A stretch of 26,156 bases of DNA from an uncultured Eubacteriales bacterium (GCA_902493345.1 CABUPM010000023.1:1-26156), one strand, 5' to 3'. Shown: positions 1 to 7,292, counted from the stretch's first letter. Program-made: numbers and translations. Notes: generated by a model from the letters alone, not told the origin.

Positions 1-993
1 ATGGTGTTGGAGATCTCTCAGGACCGTGTAGTGACAGCGATGAATTCTGAAGAAGGAATCTTTCAGATCCAGGCCGGAGCAGTGATTCTGGCCATGGGAT
101 GCCGGGAGAGACCGAGAGGCGCACTCAATACGCCGGGTACCCGGCCGGCAGGTATCTACACGGCGGGAACAGCACAGCGTTTCATCAATATTATGGGATA
201 TATGCCGGGCAAGAAGGTCGTGATCCTGGGTTCCGGCGATATCGGTCTGATCATGGCAAGGCGGATGACCTGGGAAGGGGCCAAAGTCGAGATGGTGCTG
301 GAACTGATGCCGTATTCCGGCGGACTGACGAGGAATATTGTACAGTGCCTGCAGGATAATGATATTCCTCTGCTGCTGAGCCATACAATTGTCGAGATCC
401 ATGGCAAGGAGCGGGTGACGGGAGTGACCATTGCCCAGGTCGATGAGAATCGCCAGCCGATGATGGAGACGGCAAGATATGTGGAATGCGATACGGTTCT
501 CCTGTCCGTAGGGCTTTTACCGGAGAATGAGCTGACACGCAAGGCTGGGGTTCCGATCGACCGGATGACCTCGGGAGCGCTGGTAGATCAGCGCAGAATG
601 ACGGAGGTCCCCGGAATTTTTGCCTGCGGAAATGTATTGCATGTGCACGATCTGGTAGACTATGTATCAGAAGAGGCGGAGATCGCGGGATGCGGCGCGG
701 CGGCATTTCTGAAGGAGAATCCGTCGGATGACTGTCACATCACGGTACAGCCGGGAAAAGGCGTACGGTACACGCTGCCGCAGCGAATCAGCGCGCCAGA
801 GGACACGACGGTATTCTTCCGTGTGAGCGATGTACATCAGGCGGTGAAGGTCTGCGTTAAGGCAGACGGTGTAACGCTGATCAGTAAGAAGCGTCCGAGA
901 GTCGCCCCCGGAGAAATGGAGACGGTAAAGCTCGGCGCCGGACTGATAGCGGAGCATCGGGGACAGACACTGACGATTGAACTGGAGGAGTAA
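1..993 (+). CDS. FAD/NAD(P)-dependent oxidoreductase, 5' partial (glycerol-3-phosphate operon type)
   Basis: The reading frame is open from the first base to a stop at 991-993. The first ATG is probably an internal methionine, because the N-terminal FAD-binding Rossmann fold (GxGxxG) expected in this family is absent and about 90-100 residues appear to lie upstream of the window. What remains has a second dinucleotide fold with VVILGSGDIG at about residues 53-62, binding NAD(P)H, and a C-terminal FAD-contacting segment with IFACGNVLHVHDLVD near residue 205. Members of this family commonly follow a GlpA-like glycerol-3-phosphate dehydrogenase and precede a DUF1667 gene. The DUF1667 gene is present 4 bases downstream, so a role in glycerol-3-phosphate oxidation or electron transfer is the best inference. 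Its exact substrate cannot be read from the sequence. Confidence 0.88.
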   Translation: MVLEISQDRVVTAMNSEEGIFQIQAGAVILAMGCRERPRGALNTPGTRPAGIYTAGTAQRFINIMGYMPGKKVVILGSGDIGLIMARRMTWEGAKVEMVLELMPYSGGLTRNIVQCLQDNDIPLLLSHTIVEIHGKERVTGVTIAQVDENRQPMMETARYVECDTVLLSVGLLPENELTRKAGVPIDRMTSGALVDQRRMTEVPGIFACGNVLHVHDLVDYVSEEAEIAGCGAAAFLKENPSDDCHITVQPGKGVRYTLPQRISAPEDTTVFFRVSDVHQAVKVCVKADGVTLISKKRPRVAPGEMETVKLGAGLIAEHRGQTLTIELEE

Positions 994-997
994 CAGG

Positions 998-1348
998 ATG
1001 GAACGGGAGATCATCTGTACCAATTGTCCGATGGGATGTCATGTGACCGTAGAACTGAACGGAGAAGAGATCGTTAAGATTACAGGCAATACCTGCGCCA
1101 GAGGGGAGCGGTATGCCAGAAACGAGATTACGGATCCCAAGCGGACCATAACGACAACGGTAGCTCTGTCGGATGGAGGCGTATTGCCTGTCAAATCCGA
1201 CGCCCCACTGTCTAAAAAGCATATCGCGCAGTATCTGGAAGCGATCCACGGAATCCGCGCAGAACGCCCGGTGCTGATCGGGGATGTACTGTTAGAGGAT
1301 ATCGACGGGCAGGGAGTGAACATTGTCGCGACGCAGAACGCGTTCTAA
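998..1348 (+). CDS. DUF1667 family Cys-rich protein
   Basis: This 116-residue protein starts at the ATG at 998, four bases after the upstream stop, with GGAGGAG at 984-990 as ribosome site. A longer frame from a TTG at 977 would overlap the oxidoreductase and lacks support. The N-terminus carries CTNCPMGCH, a CxxCxxxC cluster, followed by TGNTCARG with a fourth cysteine. This spacing suggests an iron-sulfur or metal site. DUF1667 proteins are typically encoded beside GlpA-like dehydrogenases and FAD oxidoreductases, and are thought to act as an electron-transfer or anchoring subunit. The function is inferred from neighbours; no enzymatic motif is visible. Confidence 0.9.
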   Translation: MEREIICTNCPMGCHVTVELNGEEIVKITGNTCARGERYARNEITDPKRTITTTVALSDGGVLPVKSDAPLSKKHIAQYLEAIHGIRAERPVLIGDVLLEDIDGQGVNIVATQNAF

Positions 1349-1356
1349 GGTGAATT

Positions 1357-2136
1357 ATGGGAGTATTCGATACTAAAAAACTATATGTACTGGATATGGA
1401 CGGGACGATCTATCTGGGGTCCCGTCTGTTTCCGGAGACCATCCCCTTTTTGAAAAGGGTGAAGGAGCATGGAAAGCGCTATATCTTTTTTACCAACAAT
1501 TCCTCCAGATCGCCGGAGACCTATGTGAAAAGGCTTAACGGCATGGGAATCCAGGCATCGAGGGAAGACATTGTGACCTCCGGAGATGTAATGATTCATT
1601 TCCTGAAGACACATCGACCGGGTAAAAAGGTCTATCTTCTGGGGACGCCGGATCTGCGGCGTAGCTTTCAGGAGGCGAGGATCCCACTGACAGAGGAGAT
1701 GCCGGATATTGTGCTGTTGGGCTTTGATACGACGCTGACATACGAGAAATTGGAGCGGGCCTGCCATTATATCCGTTCCGGAGCGGAATTTTTATGTACG
1801 CATGAAGATATCAACTGTCCGACAGAATATGGGTTTATGCCGGATGCCGGCGCCATGTGCGCGCTGATTACGGCCTCGACAGGAGTCGCTCCAAGGTTTA
1901 CGGGAAAGCCGCATGCGGAAGTGCTGGAAATTCTGGAAGCCAAGACAGGAATCAGTCGTCAGGATATGGTGGCTGTAGGGGACAGGCTGTATACGGATAT
2001 CGCGCTGGGAGCGCAAAATGGTGTGAGTTCCGTCCTTGTGCTGTCCGGTGAGACAACGATGGAGGATCTGGCGCGTTCAAAGATCCAACCAACCGTAGTT
2101 TTGCCGAATATCGGAAGCCTGGAAATAGAATCGTAA
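1357..2136 (+). CDS. HAD-IIA (NagD-type) sugar/glycerol phosphatase
   Basis: The 259-residue product has all HAD motifs. They are DMDGT (nucleophile D13 and acid D15), TNNSS at 46-50, K184 in GKPH, and GDRLYTD at 208-214 with the Mg2+-binding acidic residues. The region between about 85 and 180 is the large C2-type cap that defines HAD-IIA (NagD, AraL, phosphoglycolate or glycerol-3-phosphate phosphatase). The ATG at 1357 follows an AAGGTG site. It lies 8 bases after the DUF1667 gene, so it is probably the last gene of the same transcript. Cytosolic dephosphorylation of a small phospho-compound is certain as a class. Glycerol-3-phosphate as substrate is only suggested by the operon. Confidence 0.92.
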   Translation: MGVFDTKKLYVLDMDGTIYLGSRLFPETIPFLKRVKEHGKRYIFFTNNSSRSPETYVKRLNGMGIQASREDIVTSGDVMIHFLKTHRPGKKVYLLGTPDLRRSFQEARIPLTEEMPDIVLLGFDTTLTYEKLERACHYIRSGAEFLCTHEDINCPTEYGFMPDAGAMCALITASTGVAPRFTGKPHAEVLEILEAKTGISRQDMVAVGDRLYTDIALGAQNGVSSVLVLSGETTMEDLARSKIQPTVVLPNIGSLEIES

Positions 2137-2154
2137 ACTAAAAATAAAAAAAGG

Positions 2155-2182
2155 TTGACAAATGATAAAAGTATGGTATACT
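2155..2182 (+). promoter_or_regulatory. sigma-A promoter of bioY
   Basis: A perfect -35 TTGACA lies at 2155-2160 and a -10 TATACT at 2177-2182, separated by 16 bases. Transcription would start about 35 bases before the bioY ATG. A GGTTTACTAA stretch at 2197-2206 resembles one half of a BirA-type operator, but the other half is poor, so no operator is called. Confidence 0.8.
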
Positions 2183-2223
2183 TCTCTATGGCAATTGGTT
2201 TACTAATGAGGGGAGTTATTATC

Positions 2224-2763
2224 ATGCAAAAGAAGTCATCTGTACTAAAGCTCGTTTTATGTGCGCTCTTTACAGCGCTGCTGGCGGTATGTTCTCAGAT
2301 TCAGATTCCGCTGCCCTATGTTCCGATCAATTTGGCACTCTTTGCGGTGCATCTGGCTGGAGCGCTCCTGGGGCCCCTGTATGGCGGACTCAGTGTACTG
2401 ATCTATTTGCTGCTTGCGGCTGTCGGTGTGCCGGTTCTGGCCGGTTTTCGCGGCGGCTTGGGCGCGCTCATGGGTTCGACCGGCGGCTATGTGGTCGGAT
2501 ATATTTTCACGGCAGTGATTGCCGGTTTTGCCTCCAAATACTGGGGAGACCGCTTCTGGAAGCTCTGTGTGAGCATGGTCGTTGGTTTCGCCGTCTGCTA
2601 TGTTTTCGGGACGATCTGGTATATGATCCTGAGCGGCAATAGTCTGGCCGTCAGCCTGTCCTATTGTGTCTGGCCGTTTATACCGGGAGACATCGTGAAG
2701 GTTCTGCTGGCCGCGTTCCTGACGCTGCGCCTGCGGAAGCCCTTGGCTGCAATTTTACAATAA
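2224..2763 (+). CDS. bioY: BioY biotin transporter S component
   Basis: This 179-residue hydrophobic protein has about six membrane segments. It carries the BioY signature around residues 68-92 (GVPVLAGFRGGLG followed by STGGYVVGY) and a late PFIPGDIVK motif. BioY is the substrate-binding subunit of ECF-type biotin importers and usually works with the shared EcfAAT module, which is not encoded here. The ATG at 2224 is preferred because GAGGGGAG at 2208-2215 sits just before it. A longer frame from a TTG at 2155 would begin inside the -35 box of the promoter. The gene has its own promoter and lies directly upstream of a sodium-pump decarboxylase subunit, a family whose complete enzymes depend on biotin. 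Confidence 0.95.
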   Translation: MQKKSSVLKLVLCALFTALLAVCSQIQIPLPYVPINLALFAVHLAGALLGPLYGGLSVLIYLLLAAVGVPVLAGFRGGLGALMGSTGGYVVGYIFTAVIAGFASKYWGDRFWKLCVSMVVGFAVCYVFGTIWYMILSGNSLAVSLSYCVWPFIPGDIVKVLLAAFLTLRLRKPLAAILQ

Positions 2764-2770
2764 AAAGGGA

Positions 2771-2800
2771 TTGACAAAACTCTACGGAGTGTTTTATAAT
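2771..2800 (+). promoter_or_regulatory. sigma-A promoter of the riboswitch-oadB-oadG transcript
   Basis: TTGACA at 2771-2776 and TATAAT at 2795-2800, both perfect, are separated by 18 bases. Transcription should start near 2806-2808, immediately before the first paired strand of the riboswitch aptamer at 2811. It starts only 10 bases after the bioY stop, so the oadB genes have a dedicated, riboswitch-gated transcript. Confidence 0.88.
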
Positions 2801-2810
2801 GAAATTGCTT

Positions 2811-2903
2811 CAGGGGAGTAGTCAGCACGATCTGTGCGGTTAAATCAACATCCTGCTGCACAGGAGACTGTGCTTCTGGTTTAACATGAAATGGCAAGAC
2901 CTG
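2811..2903 (+). promoter_or_regulatory. yybP-ykoY (manganese) riboswitch aptamer
   Basis: The RNA begins with the conserved GGGGAGTAG (2813-2821) and ends with GGCAAGACCTG (2893-2903), the two hallmark segments of the yybP-ykoY family. P1 pairs CAGG 2811-2814 with CCTG 2900-2903. A first arm pairs GCAC 2825-2828 with GTGC 2834-2837. A second arm pairs GTTAAA 2839-2844 with TTTAAC 2880-2885, is followed by the conserved TCAACA, and contains the hairpin GCACAG-GAGA-CTGTGC (2858-2873). A short CAT-GAA-ATG hairpin lies at 2885-2893. The family binds Mn2+ between the two arms. Because the 3' P1 strand is shared with the terminator that follows, Mn2+ should switch the downstream genes on. Identification is from memory of the family consensus, without a covariance-model search. 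Confidence 0.9.
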
Positions 2904-2932
2904 TACCGTATCAAGCGGTACAGGTCTTTTTT
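2898..2932 (+). terminator. riboswitch expression-platform terminator
   Basis: A perfect 11-base-pair stem (2898-2908 with 2916-2926) with a 7-base loop is followed by six T residues at 2927-2932. Its 5' arm, GACCTGTACCG, contains the 3' strand of riboswitch helix P1, so aptamer folding and terminator formation exclude each other. This is the arrangement expected of an ON switch: ligand stabilises P1 and allows read-through into oadB. Confidence 0.93.
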
Positions 2933-2994
2933 ATAAAAAAGAAAGCGCGGAAAAGGCTGAAGCTCCGCCTAAATATTTTTAGGAGGAAGATGGA

Positions 2995-4122
2995 ATGGAT
3001 TTTTTGTATGAGGGATTGCTTGCGATTACCTGGCAGCAGGTAGTAATGTTCTGTGTCGGCGGGCTCTTGATCTATCTTGCAGTCTGTAAGGACTTTGAAC
3101 CCGCGCTGCTGCTGCCCATGGGGTTTGGCGCGATTTTGGTCAATCTCCCATTTTCTGGAGTGTTGAACCAGGTGCAGGGCGGCATTGAGTCCGGCGGTAT
3201 CATCGAGTGGCTGTTCAATGTGGGCATTGAAGCGGCAGAAGCGATGCCGATTCTTCTGTTTATCGGCATCGGCGCGATGATCGATTTTGGCCCGCTTCTG
3301 TCCAATCCGAAGATGTTCCTGTTCGGTGCGGCTGCGCAGTTTGGTATTTTTGTGGCGCTTTCTTTTGCGACGCTTTGCGGATTTGATCTGAAGGACGCGG
3401 CGTCGATCGGTATTATCGGTGCGGCGGACGGCCCGACAGCGATTCTGGTATCACAGGTGCTGGGATCCAATTATATGGGACCGATCGCGGTGGTTGCCTA
3501 CTCCTATATGGCGCTGGTGCCGATCATTCAGCCGGCAGTGATCAAGCTGATCACGACCAAGAAGGAACGCGCTATCCATATGGATCATGTGGCGACCCGG
3601 CCGATCAGCAAGAGAACAAGAATTCTTTTCCCGATTATTGTTACAATTGTCGCGGGCCTGGTGGCTCCGATGTCCGTGAGTCTGGTCGGCGCGCTGATGT
3701 TCGGTAATCTGCTGAGAGAATGCAAGGTGCTGGATAACTTGTCGAAGACCGCGCAGAACGAATTCTCCAATATCATTACATTGCTTTTGGGTCTGACGAT
3801 CTCTTTCAGCATGAGAGCGGAGCAGTTCGTGACGGTGCAGACGCTGATCATCATGCTGATCGGTCTGGGCGCGTTTATCTTTGATACGGTAGGCGGCGTG
3901 CTGTTTGCCAAGTTCCTGAACCTCTTCAGTAAAAAGAAGATCAATCCGATGATCGGAGCCGCCGGGATCTCCGCGTTTCCGATGTCCGCGCGAGTTGTTC
4001 AGAAGCTGGCATTGTCTGAGGATAAGACCAATCATCTGCTGATGGAAGCGGTCGGTGCCAACGTATCCGGTCAGATCGCGTCGGTTGTTGCCGGCGGTAT
4101 GATTCTGGGATTCTTTATTTAA
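2995..4122 (+). CDS. oadB: OadB-like sodium-pump decarboxylase beta subunit (orphan)
   Basis: The 375-residue polytopic membrane protein matches the beta subunit of Na+-translocating oxaloacetate/glutaconyl-CoA/methylmalonyl-CoA decarboxylases. Residues assigned to the Na+ path in the Klebsiella enzyme are all present at the right spacing. D145 (in GAADGPTAI) corresponds to D203 and Y171 to Y229, while N317, G321, S326 and R333 correspond to N373, G377, S382 and R389. AGGAGGA at 2981-2987 sets the ATG at 2995. It follows a manganese-type riboswitch and is followed 12 bases later by an OadG-like gene. No carboxyltransferase, biotin carrier or biotin carboxylase gene is in the window. It may pair with a distant alpha subunit or have been recruited to another Na+-linked task such as Mn2+ export; the second option is inference. 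Confidence 0.93.
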   Translation: MDFLYEGLLAITWQQVVMFCVGGLLIYLAVCKDFEPALLLPMGFGAILVNLPFSGVLNQVQGGIESGGIIEWLFNVGIEAAEAMPILLFIGIGAMIDFGPLLSNPKMFLFGAAAQFGIFVALSFATLCGFDLKDAASIGIIGAADGPTAILVSQVLGSNYMGPIAVVAYSYMALVPIIQPAVIKLITTKKERAIHMDHVATRPISKRTRILFPIIVTIVAGLVAPMSVSLVGALMFGNLLRECKVLDNLSKTAQNEFSNIITLLLGLTISFSMRAEQFVTVQTLIIMLIGLGAFIFDTVGGVLFAKFLNLFSKKKINPMIGAAGISAFPMSARVVQKLALSEDKTNHLLMEAVGANVSGQIASVVAGGMILGFFI

Positions 4123-4134
4123 GGAGGGAAAGAT

Positions 4135-4299
4135 ATGACAGCATTATTGGATATGGAAACGTTTTTGCAGTCTCTGGTCATGATGGGAGAGGGAATGGGC
4201 GGAATCATGTTCGTGATCATACTGATTACGCTGATCGTTCTTTTGATCTCCAAGATAGACGCGGTAATCGAAGATAAAAAGAAGAAAAAAGAAGAATGA
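4135..4299 (+). CDS. small OadG-like membrane subunit, 54 aa
   Basis: An ATG at 4135 preceded by AAGGAGGG (4121-4128) opens a 54-codon frame ending in TGA at 4297-4299. The product has an acidic start, one hydrophobic helix (about residues 24-40, GIMFVIILITLIVLLIS) and a highly charged lysine/glutamate tail. This matches the plan of OadG/gamma subunits, which have one N-terminal helix and a cytosolic tail. It is shorter and lacks the proline-rich linker and histidine-rich zinc tail of classical OadG. It lies 12 bases after oadB and presumably stabilises that subunit. Small size limits certainty about family, but the reading frame, ribosome site and position are convincing. Confidence 0.8.
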   Translation: MTALLDMETFLQSLVMMGEGMGGIMFVIILITLIVLLISKIDAVIEDKKKKKEE

Positions 4300-4308
4300 G
4301 AGATTCTG

Positions 4309-4345
4309 AGGTCCTGAGCTACAGCAGCTTGGGACCTTTGCTTTT
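4309..4345 (+). terminator. terminator after oadB-oadG
   Basis: A 12-pair stem (4309-4320 with 4326-4337, two G-U pairs) with loop ACAGC is followed by a T-rich stretch interrupted by GC. It ends the riboswitch-controlled unit before the serA promoter. The T tract is imperfect. Confidence 0.65.
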
Positions 4346-4366
4346 GCAAAAAAGAAAAATTCACTC

Positions 4367-4395
4367 TTGACATTTTAGGAACACTGTAGTATGCT
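4367..4395 (+). promoter_or_regulatory. sigma-A promoter of serA
   Basis: TTGACA at 4367-4372 and TATGCT at 4390-4395 with a 17-base spacer. The leader of roughly 60 bases holds only a small TGTCC/GGACA hairpin. No T-box or riboswitch landmarks are seen. Confidence 0.8.
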
Positions 4396-4460
4396 AACAC
4401 AATAAAGATAAAAACAACTGTCCATGATGCGCGGACAAAAAGAAAGGGTGGAGACAGCCG

Positions 4461-5624
4461 ATGAAGATTCAGCTTATGAATAAGATCTCTCAGGCAGGCT
4501 TGAAGGTGGTAGAGAATGTATATGAGTATGGAGAAAACGTGCAGGATCCAGACGCGATTCTGGTCCGCAGCGCCAAGCTGCATGATATGGAATTCGGCGC
4601 GAAACTGGCCTGTATCGCAAGAGCGGGCGCCGGTGTGAATAATATTCCGCTGGATCGGTGCAGCGAGGCGGGCATTGTTGTCTTCAATACGCCCGGCGCC
4701 AATGCCAATGCGGTGAAGGAGCTGGCCTTGGCCGGTATGCTGCTGGCGGCCAGAGATATCATCGGCGGAGTGGAATATGTCAAGACATTGCAGGGGACGG
4801 AGGGCGTAGCCAAGGCCGTGGAAGCCAATAAGTCGCGGTTTGCCGGATATGAGCTGGCCGGTAAGACGCTCCTTGTGATCGGATTGGGAGCGATCGGAGG
4901 CCCATTGGCGAATATGGCGGTGCAGCTGGGCATGCATGTCATCGGTTACGATCCGTATGTATCCGTCCACGCGGCATGGAATATCAACAGTGCGGTGCGG
5001 CATGGCCTGAAGCTGGAGGAGTGTCTGGCAGCGGCAGATTATGTATCGCTGCATATTCCGCTGACTCCGGATACCAAGGGATTCTTAGGAGAAAAAGAGC
5101 TGGCGGCTCTGAAACCGGGCTGCCGCGTCCTGAATTTTTCTAGGGGCGAGATCGTGGAGAATCAGGCGATGTTTGCGGCGATCGCGTCCGGCCAGGTTGC
5201 GAGATATGTAACAGATTTTCCGGATGAGACGATGGCAGCACAGCCAGGCGTCATCACGATCCCTCATCTGGGCGCCTCGACAGAGGAGTCGGAGGACAAT
5301 TGCGCGCGTATGGCGGCCGAGGAGATTCGGGCGTATCTGGAGCAGGGAGTCATTCGCCACAGTGTGAATTTCCCGGATTGTGATATGGGGGCGTTGGCCT
5401 CTCCGGCGCGCGTGGTCGTACTGCACAGGAATATTCCGGCAATGGTAGGACGCATTACACAGCGTTTCGGAGCACTGAAGATCAACATTGAGACGATGAA
5501 TAACCGCAGCCGCGGTGATCTGGCGGTATCCATTCTGGATGTGGACAGTGTTCCGGAGGGAGAGGAGCTGCGGAAGCTGGAGCAGGCGGAAGGCATCATC
5601 CGAATCCGTGTCATTCGTAAATAA
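4461..5624 (+). CDS. serA: D-3-phosphoglycerate dehydrogenase-like enzyme with ACT domain
   Basis: The 387-residue protein has the D-isomer 2-hydroxyacid dehydrogenase fold. GLGAIG at 141-146 with D164 binds NAD, and R228 (SRGE), E256 (PDET) and H269 (PHLGAS) form the catalytic set. Residues from about 317 to the end form one ACT domain (VVVLHRNIPAMVGRIT), as in serine-regulated SerA. The expected reaction is oxidation of 3-phosphoglycerate to 3-phosphohydroxypyruvate, the first step of serine synthesis. It is shorter than Bacillus SerA because the intervening domain is missing, as in many Clostridia. No serC or serB is adjacent, so this is a single-gene unit with its own promoter and a likely terminator at 5648. 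Another 2-hydroxyacid substrate cannot be fully excluded. Confidence 0.92.
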   Translation: MKIQLMNKISQAGLKVVENVYEYGENVQDPDAILVRSAKLHDMEFGAKLACIARAGAGVNNIPLDRCSEAGIVVFNTPGANANAVKELALAGMLLAARDIIGGVEYVKTLQGTEGVAKAVEANKSRFAGYELAGKTLLVIGLGAIGGPLANMAVQLGMHVIGYDPYVSVHAAWNINSAVRHGLKLEECLAAADYVSLHIPLTPDTKGFLGEKELAALKPGCRVLNFSRGEIVENQAMFAAIASGQVARYVTDFPDETMAAQPGVITIPHLGASTEESEDNCARMAAEEIRAYLEQGVIRHSVNFPDCDMGALASPARVVVLHRNIPAMVGRITQRFGALKINIETMNNRSRGDLAVSILDVDSVPEGEELRKLEQAEGIIRIRVIRK

Positions 5625-5647
5625 GATATAAATAAGATAAAATCTGG

Positions 5648-5687
5648 GGATCAGCTGAGGTTAGAACAGCTGGTCCATTTCTGTTTT
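5648..5687 (+). terminator. probable terminator after serA
   Basis: GGATCAGCTG (5648-5657) pairs with CAGCTGGTCC (5667-5676), with one G-U, over a 9-base loop, followed by a T-rich but interrupted tract. The stem is good and the T tract mediocre. Confidence 0.55.
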
Positions 5688-5765
5688 CCTGGGAGGAAAG
5701 GTTCTATTTTAATGGCATTCTCATAAAGTAGCAGTACCATACTGTGAAAAAGTGAGGAAGCTGAC

Positions 5766-7247
5766 ATGGCGGAAGAGTTTAACCTGTATCAGGATATCGC
5801 GGGGCGCACCGGCGGCTCCATATACATAGGCTGTGTAGGGCCGGTACGGACGGGGAAATCCACTTTTATCAAAAATTTTATGGAGCTGATGATCCTGCCC
5901 GGCATCACGGATCCCAATGAGCGCAGCCGTGCGGTCGATGAACTGCCGCAGTCCAGCAACGGCCGGACGATCATGACGACGGAGCCGAAGTTTATTCCCA
6001 ACGAAGGAGTCGCGGTGGAGTTTCAAGGTCCCGGCGGAGAGGCGGTTCATTTTAAGGCCAAAATGATCGATTGCGTCGGCTACATGGTTCCGGGAGCGAT
6101 CGGCCATATGGAGGAAAAGGAAAACCGAATGGTAAAAACGCCTTGGTTCGAGGAAGAGATTCCCTTTGTACAGGCGGCGGAGATCGGAACCCGTAAGGTG
6201 ATTGCCGAACATTCGACAGTGGGCTTGGTCGTGACAACGGATGGAAGCGTGACGGATATTCCGAGAGAGAACTATAAACAGGCAGAAGAACGGGTCATCG
6301 GAGAGCTTAAGAAGCTGGGAAAACCGTTTATCGTTCTGCTCAATTCCGCCAATTCCAATCGCGATACGGTACGGATTCTGGCGGAGCATCTGTCAGAGGA
6401 GTATGGGGTGCAGGTGCTTCCGATCAACGCGAAGGAGATGACCCGGGAGGACGCGGACCGCGTATTGATGGCTCTTCTGGAAGAATTTCCGGCAAAGGAG
6501 CTGGCTCTCTTTTTCCCAAGTTGGGTAGAGACACTGGATCCGGACCACAGCATTAAACAGGCGATGCTCACGATGCTTCGGGGCTGTGCGGAAAAAGTCT
6601 CCCGGATGAGAGATTTGCCGCCGGTAATGGAGTGCCTTAAGGAAAATCCCTATATCAAAAAGGTCCGCTGGGATGGGATGGATCTGTGCAGCGGGACGGC
6701 GCGTGCGGAAATCGAGATGCAGGATCATCTGTTTTATGATGTGCTGAGCGAGATGACGGATGTGGAGATTGCGGGAGAGCGGGAGATGATTCTGACGATC
6801 CGGGAGCTCGCGCAATCAAAAAAGGAATATGAAAAACTGGAATCCGCTTATAAAGAATCTATGCAGAAGGGCTATGGCATAGTCGCGCCCATGATGGAGA
6901 GCGTGGAGCTGGAGGAGCCGCAGGTGATCCGGCAGGGCGGAAAATATGGAGTCCGGTTGAGAGCGACAGCGCCTTCGGTGCATTTTATCAGGACAGAGGT
7001 CGTGACAGAGATCAATCCCTACGTGGGGACGCAGGAGCAGTGCCAGGATTTTTTGAATTACCTGAACGCCCAATCCGACGATATCTGGCAGACAGAGATT
7101 TTCGGACGCTCGGTTCAGGATCTGGTCAAGGAGGGGCTGAGCGGAAAACTTCAGAAGATTCCGGAAGCGGCAAGGGGCAAGCTGCAGCAGACACTGGAAA
7201 AGGTAATCAACGAAGGGCGAGGCAATCTCATCTGTATTGTTCTGTAA
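5766..7247 (+). CDS. spoIVA: stage IV sporulation protein A (spore coat ATPase)
   Basis: The 493-residue length equals that of Bacillus SpoIVA. The N-terminus carries the P-loop GPVRTGKST (25-33, K31). The central and C-terminal parts have the SpoIVA-specific sequence through to the very C-terminal LICIVL. SpoIVA hydrolyses ATP to polymerise on the forespore surface and forms the base of the spore coat, anchored by SpoVM. GAGGAAG at 5753-5759 supports the ATG. It is flanked by terminators and forms its own unit. In Bacillus it is transcribed by sigma-E. A CATACTGT at 5738-5745 resembles a sigma-E -10 box, but no convincing -35 is found. Its presence argues that the organism sporulates. Confidence 0.98.
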   Translation: MAEEFNLYQDIAGRTGGSIYIGCVGPVRTGKSTFIKNFMELMILPGITDPNERSRAVDELPQSSNGRTIMTTEPKFIPNEGVAVEFQGPGGEAVHFKAKMIDCVGYMVPGAIGHMEEKENRMVKTPWFEEEIPFVQAAEIGTRKVIAEHSTVGLVVTTDGSVTDIPRENYKQAEERVIGELKKLGKPFIVLLNSANSNRDTVRILAEHLSEEYGVQVLPINAKEMTREDADRVLMALLEEFPAKELALFFPSWVETLDPDHSIKQAMLTMLRGCAEKVSRMRDLPPVMECLKENPYIKKVRWDGMDLCSGTARAEIEMQDHLFYDVLSEMTDVEIAGEREMILTIRELAQSKKEYEKLESAYKESMQKGYGIVAPMMESVELEEPQVIRQGGKYGVRLRATAPSVHFIRTEVVTEINPYVGTQEQCQDFLNYLNAQSDDIWQTEIFGRSVQDLVKEGLSGKLQKIPEAARGKLQQTLEKVINEGRGNLICIVL

Positions 7248-7253
7248 GAAAAA

Positions 7254-7292
7254 GGGCGGCCGCAGAGGGCAACTTCCAGGGCCGTCCTATCT
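7254..7292 (+). terminator. weak terminator after spoIVA
   Basis: GGGCGGCC (7254-7261) pairs with GGCCGTCC (7280-7287) with one G-U. The following TATCTTAT is a poor T tract. Placement seven bases after the spoIVA stop supports the call. Confidence 0.45.

Noticed and set aside
2173..2206. BirA-type operator upstream of bioY
   Set aside because: GGTTTACTAA resembles one half-site, but the opposite half (ATGGTATAC) matches only about half of the consensus, too little to call.
4396..4460. T-box or other amino-acid riboswitch before serA
   Set aside because: The leader is only about 60 bases, with one small hairpin, no T-box sequence and no terminator between promoter and gene.
5721..5745. Sigma-E promoter for spoIVA
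   Set aside because: CATACTGT fits a -10 element but no good -35 heptamer occurs at the usual spacing. Sigma-E control is expected from the family but not shown here.
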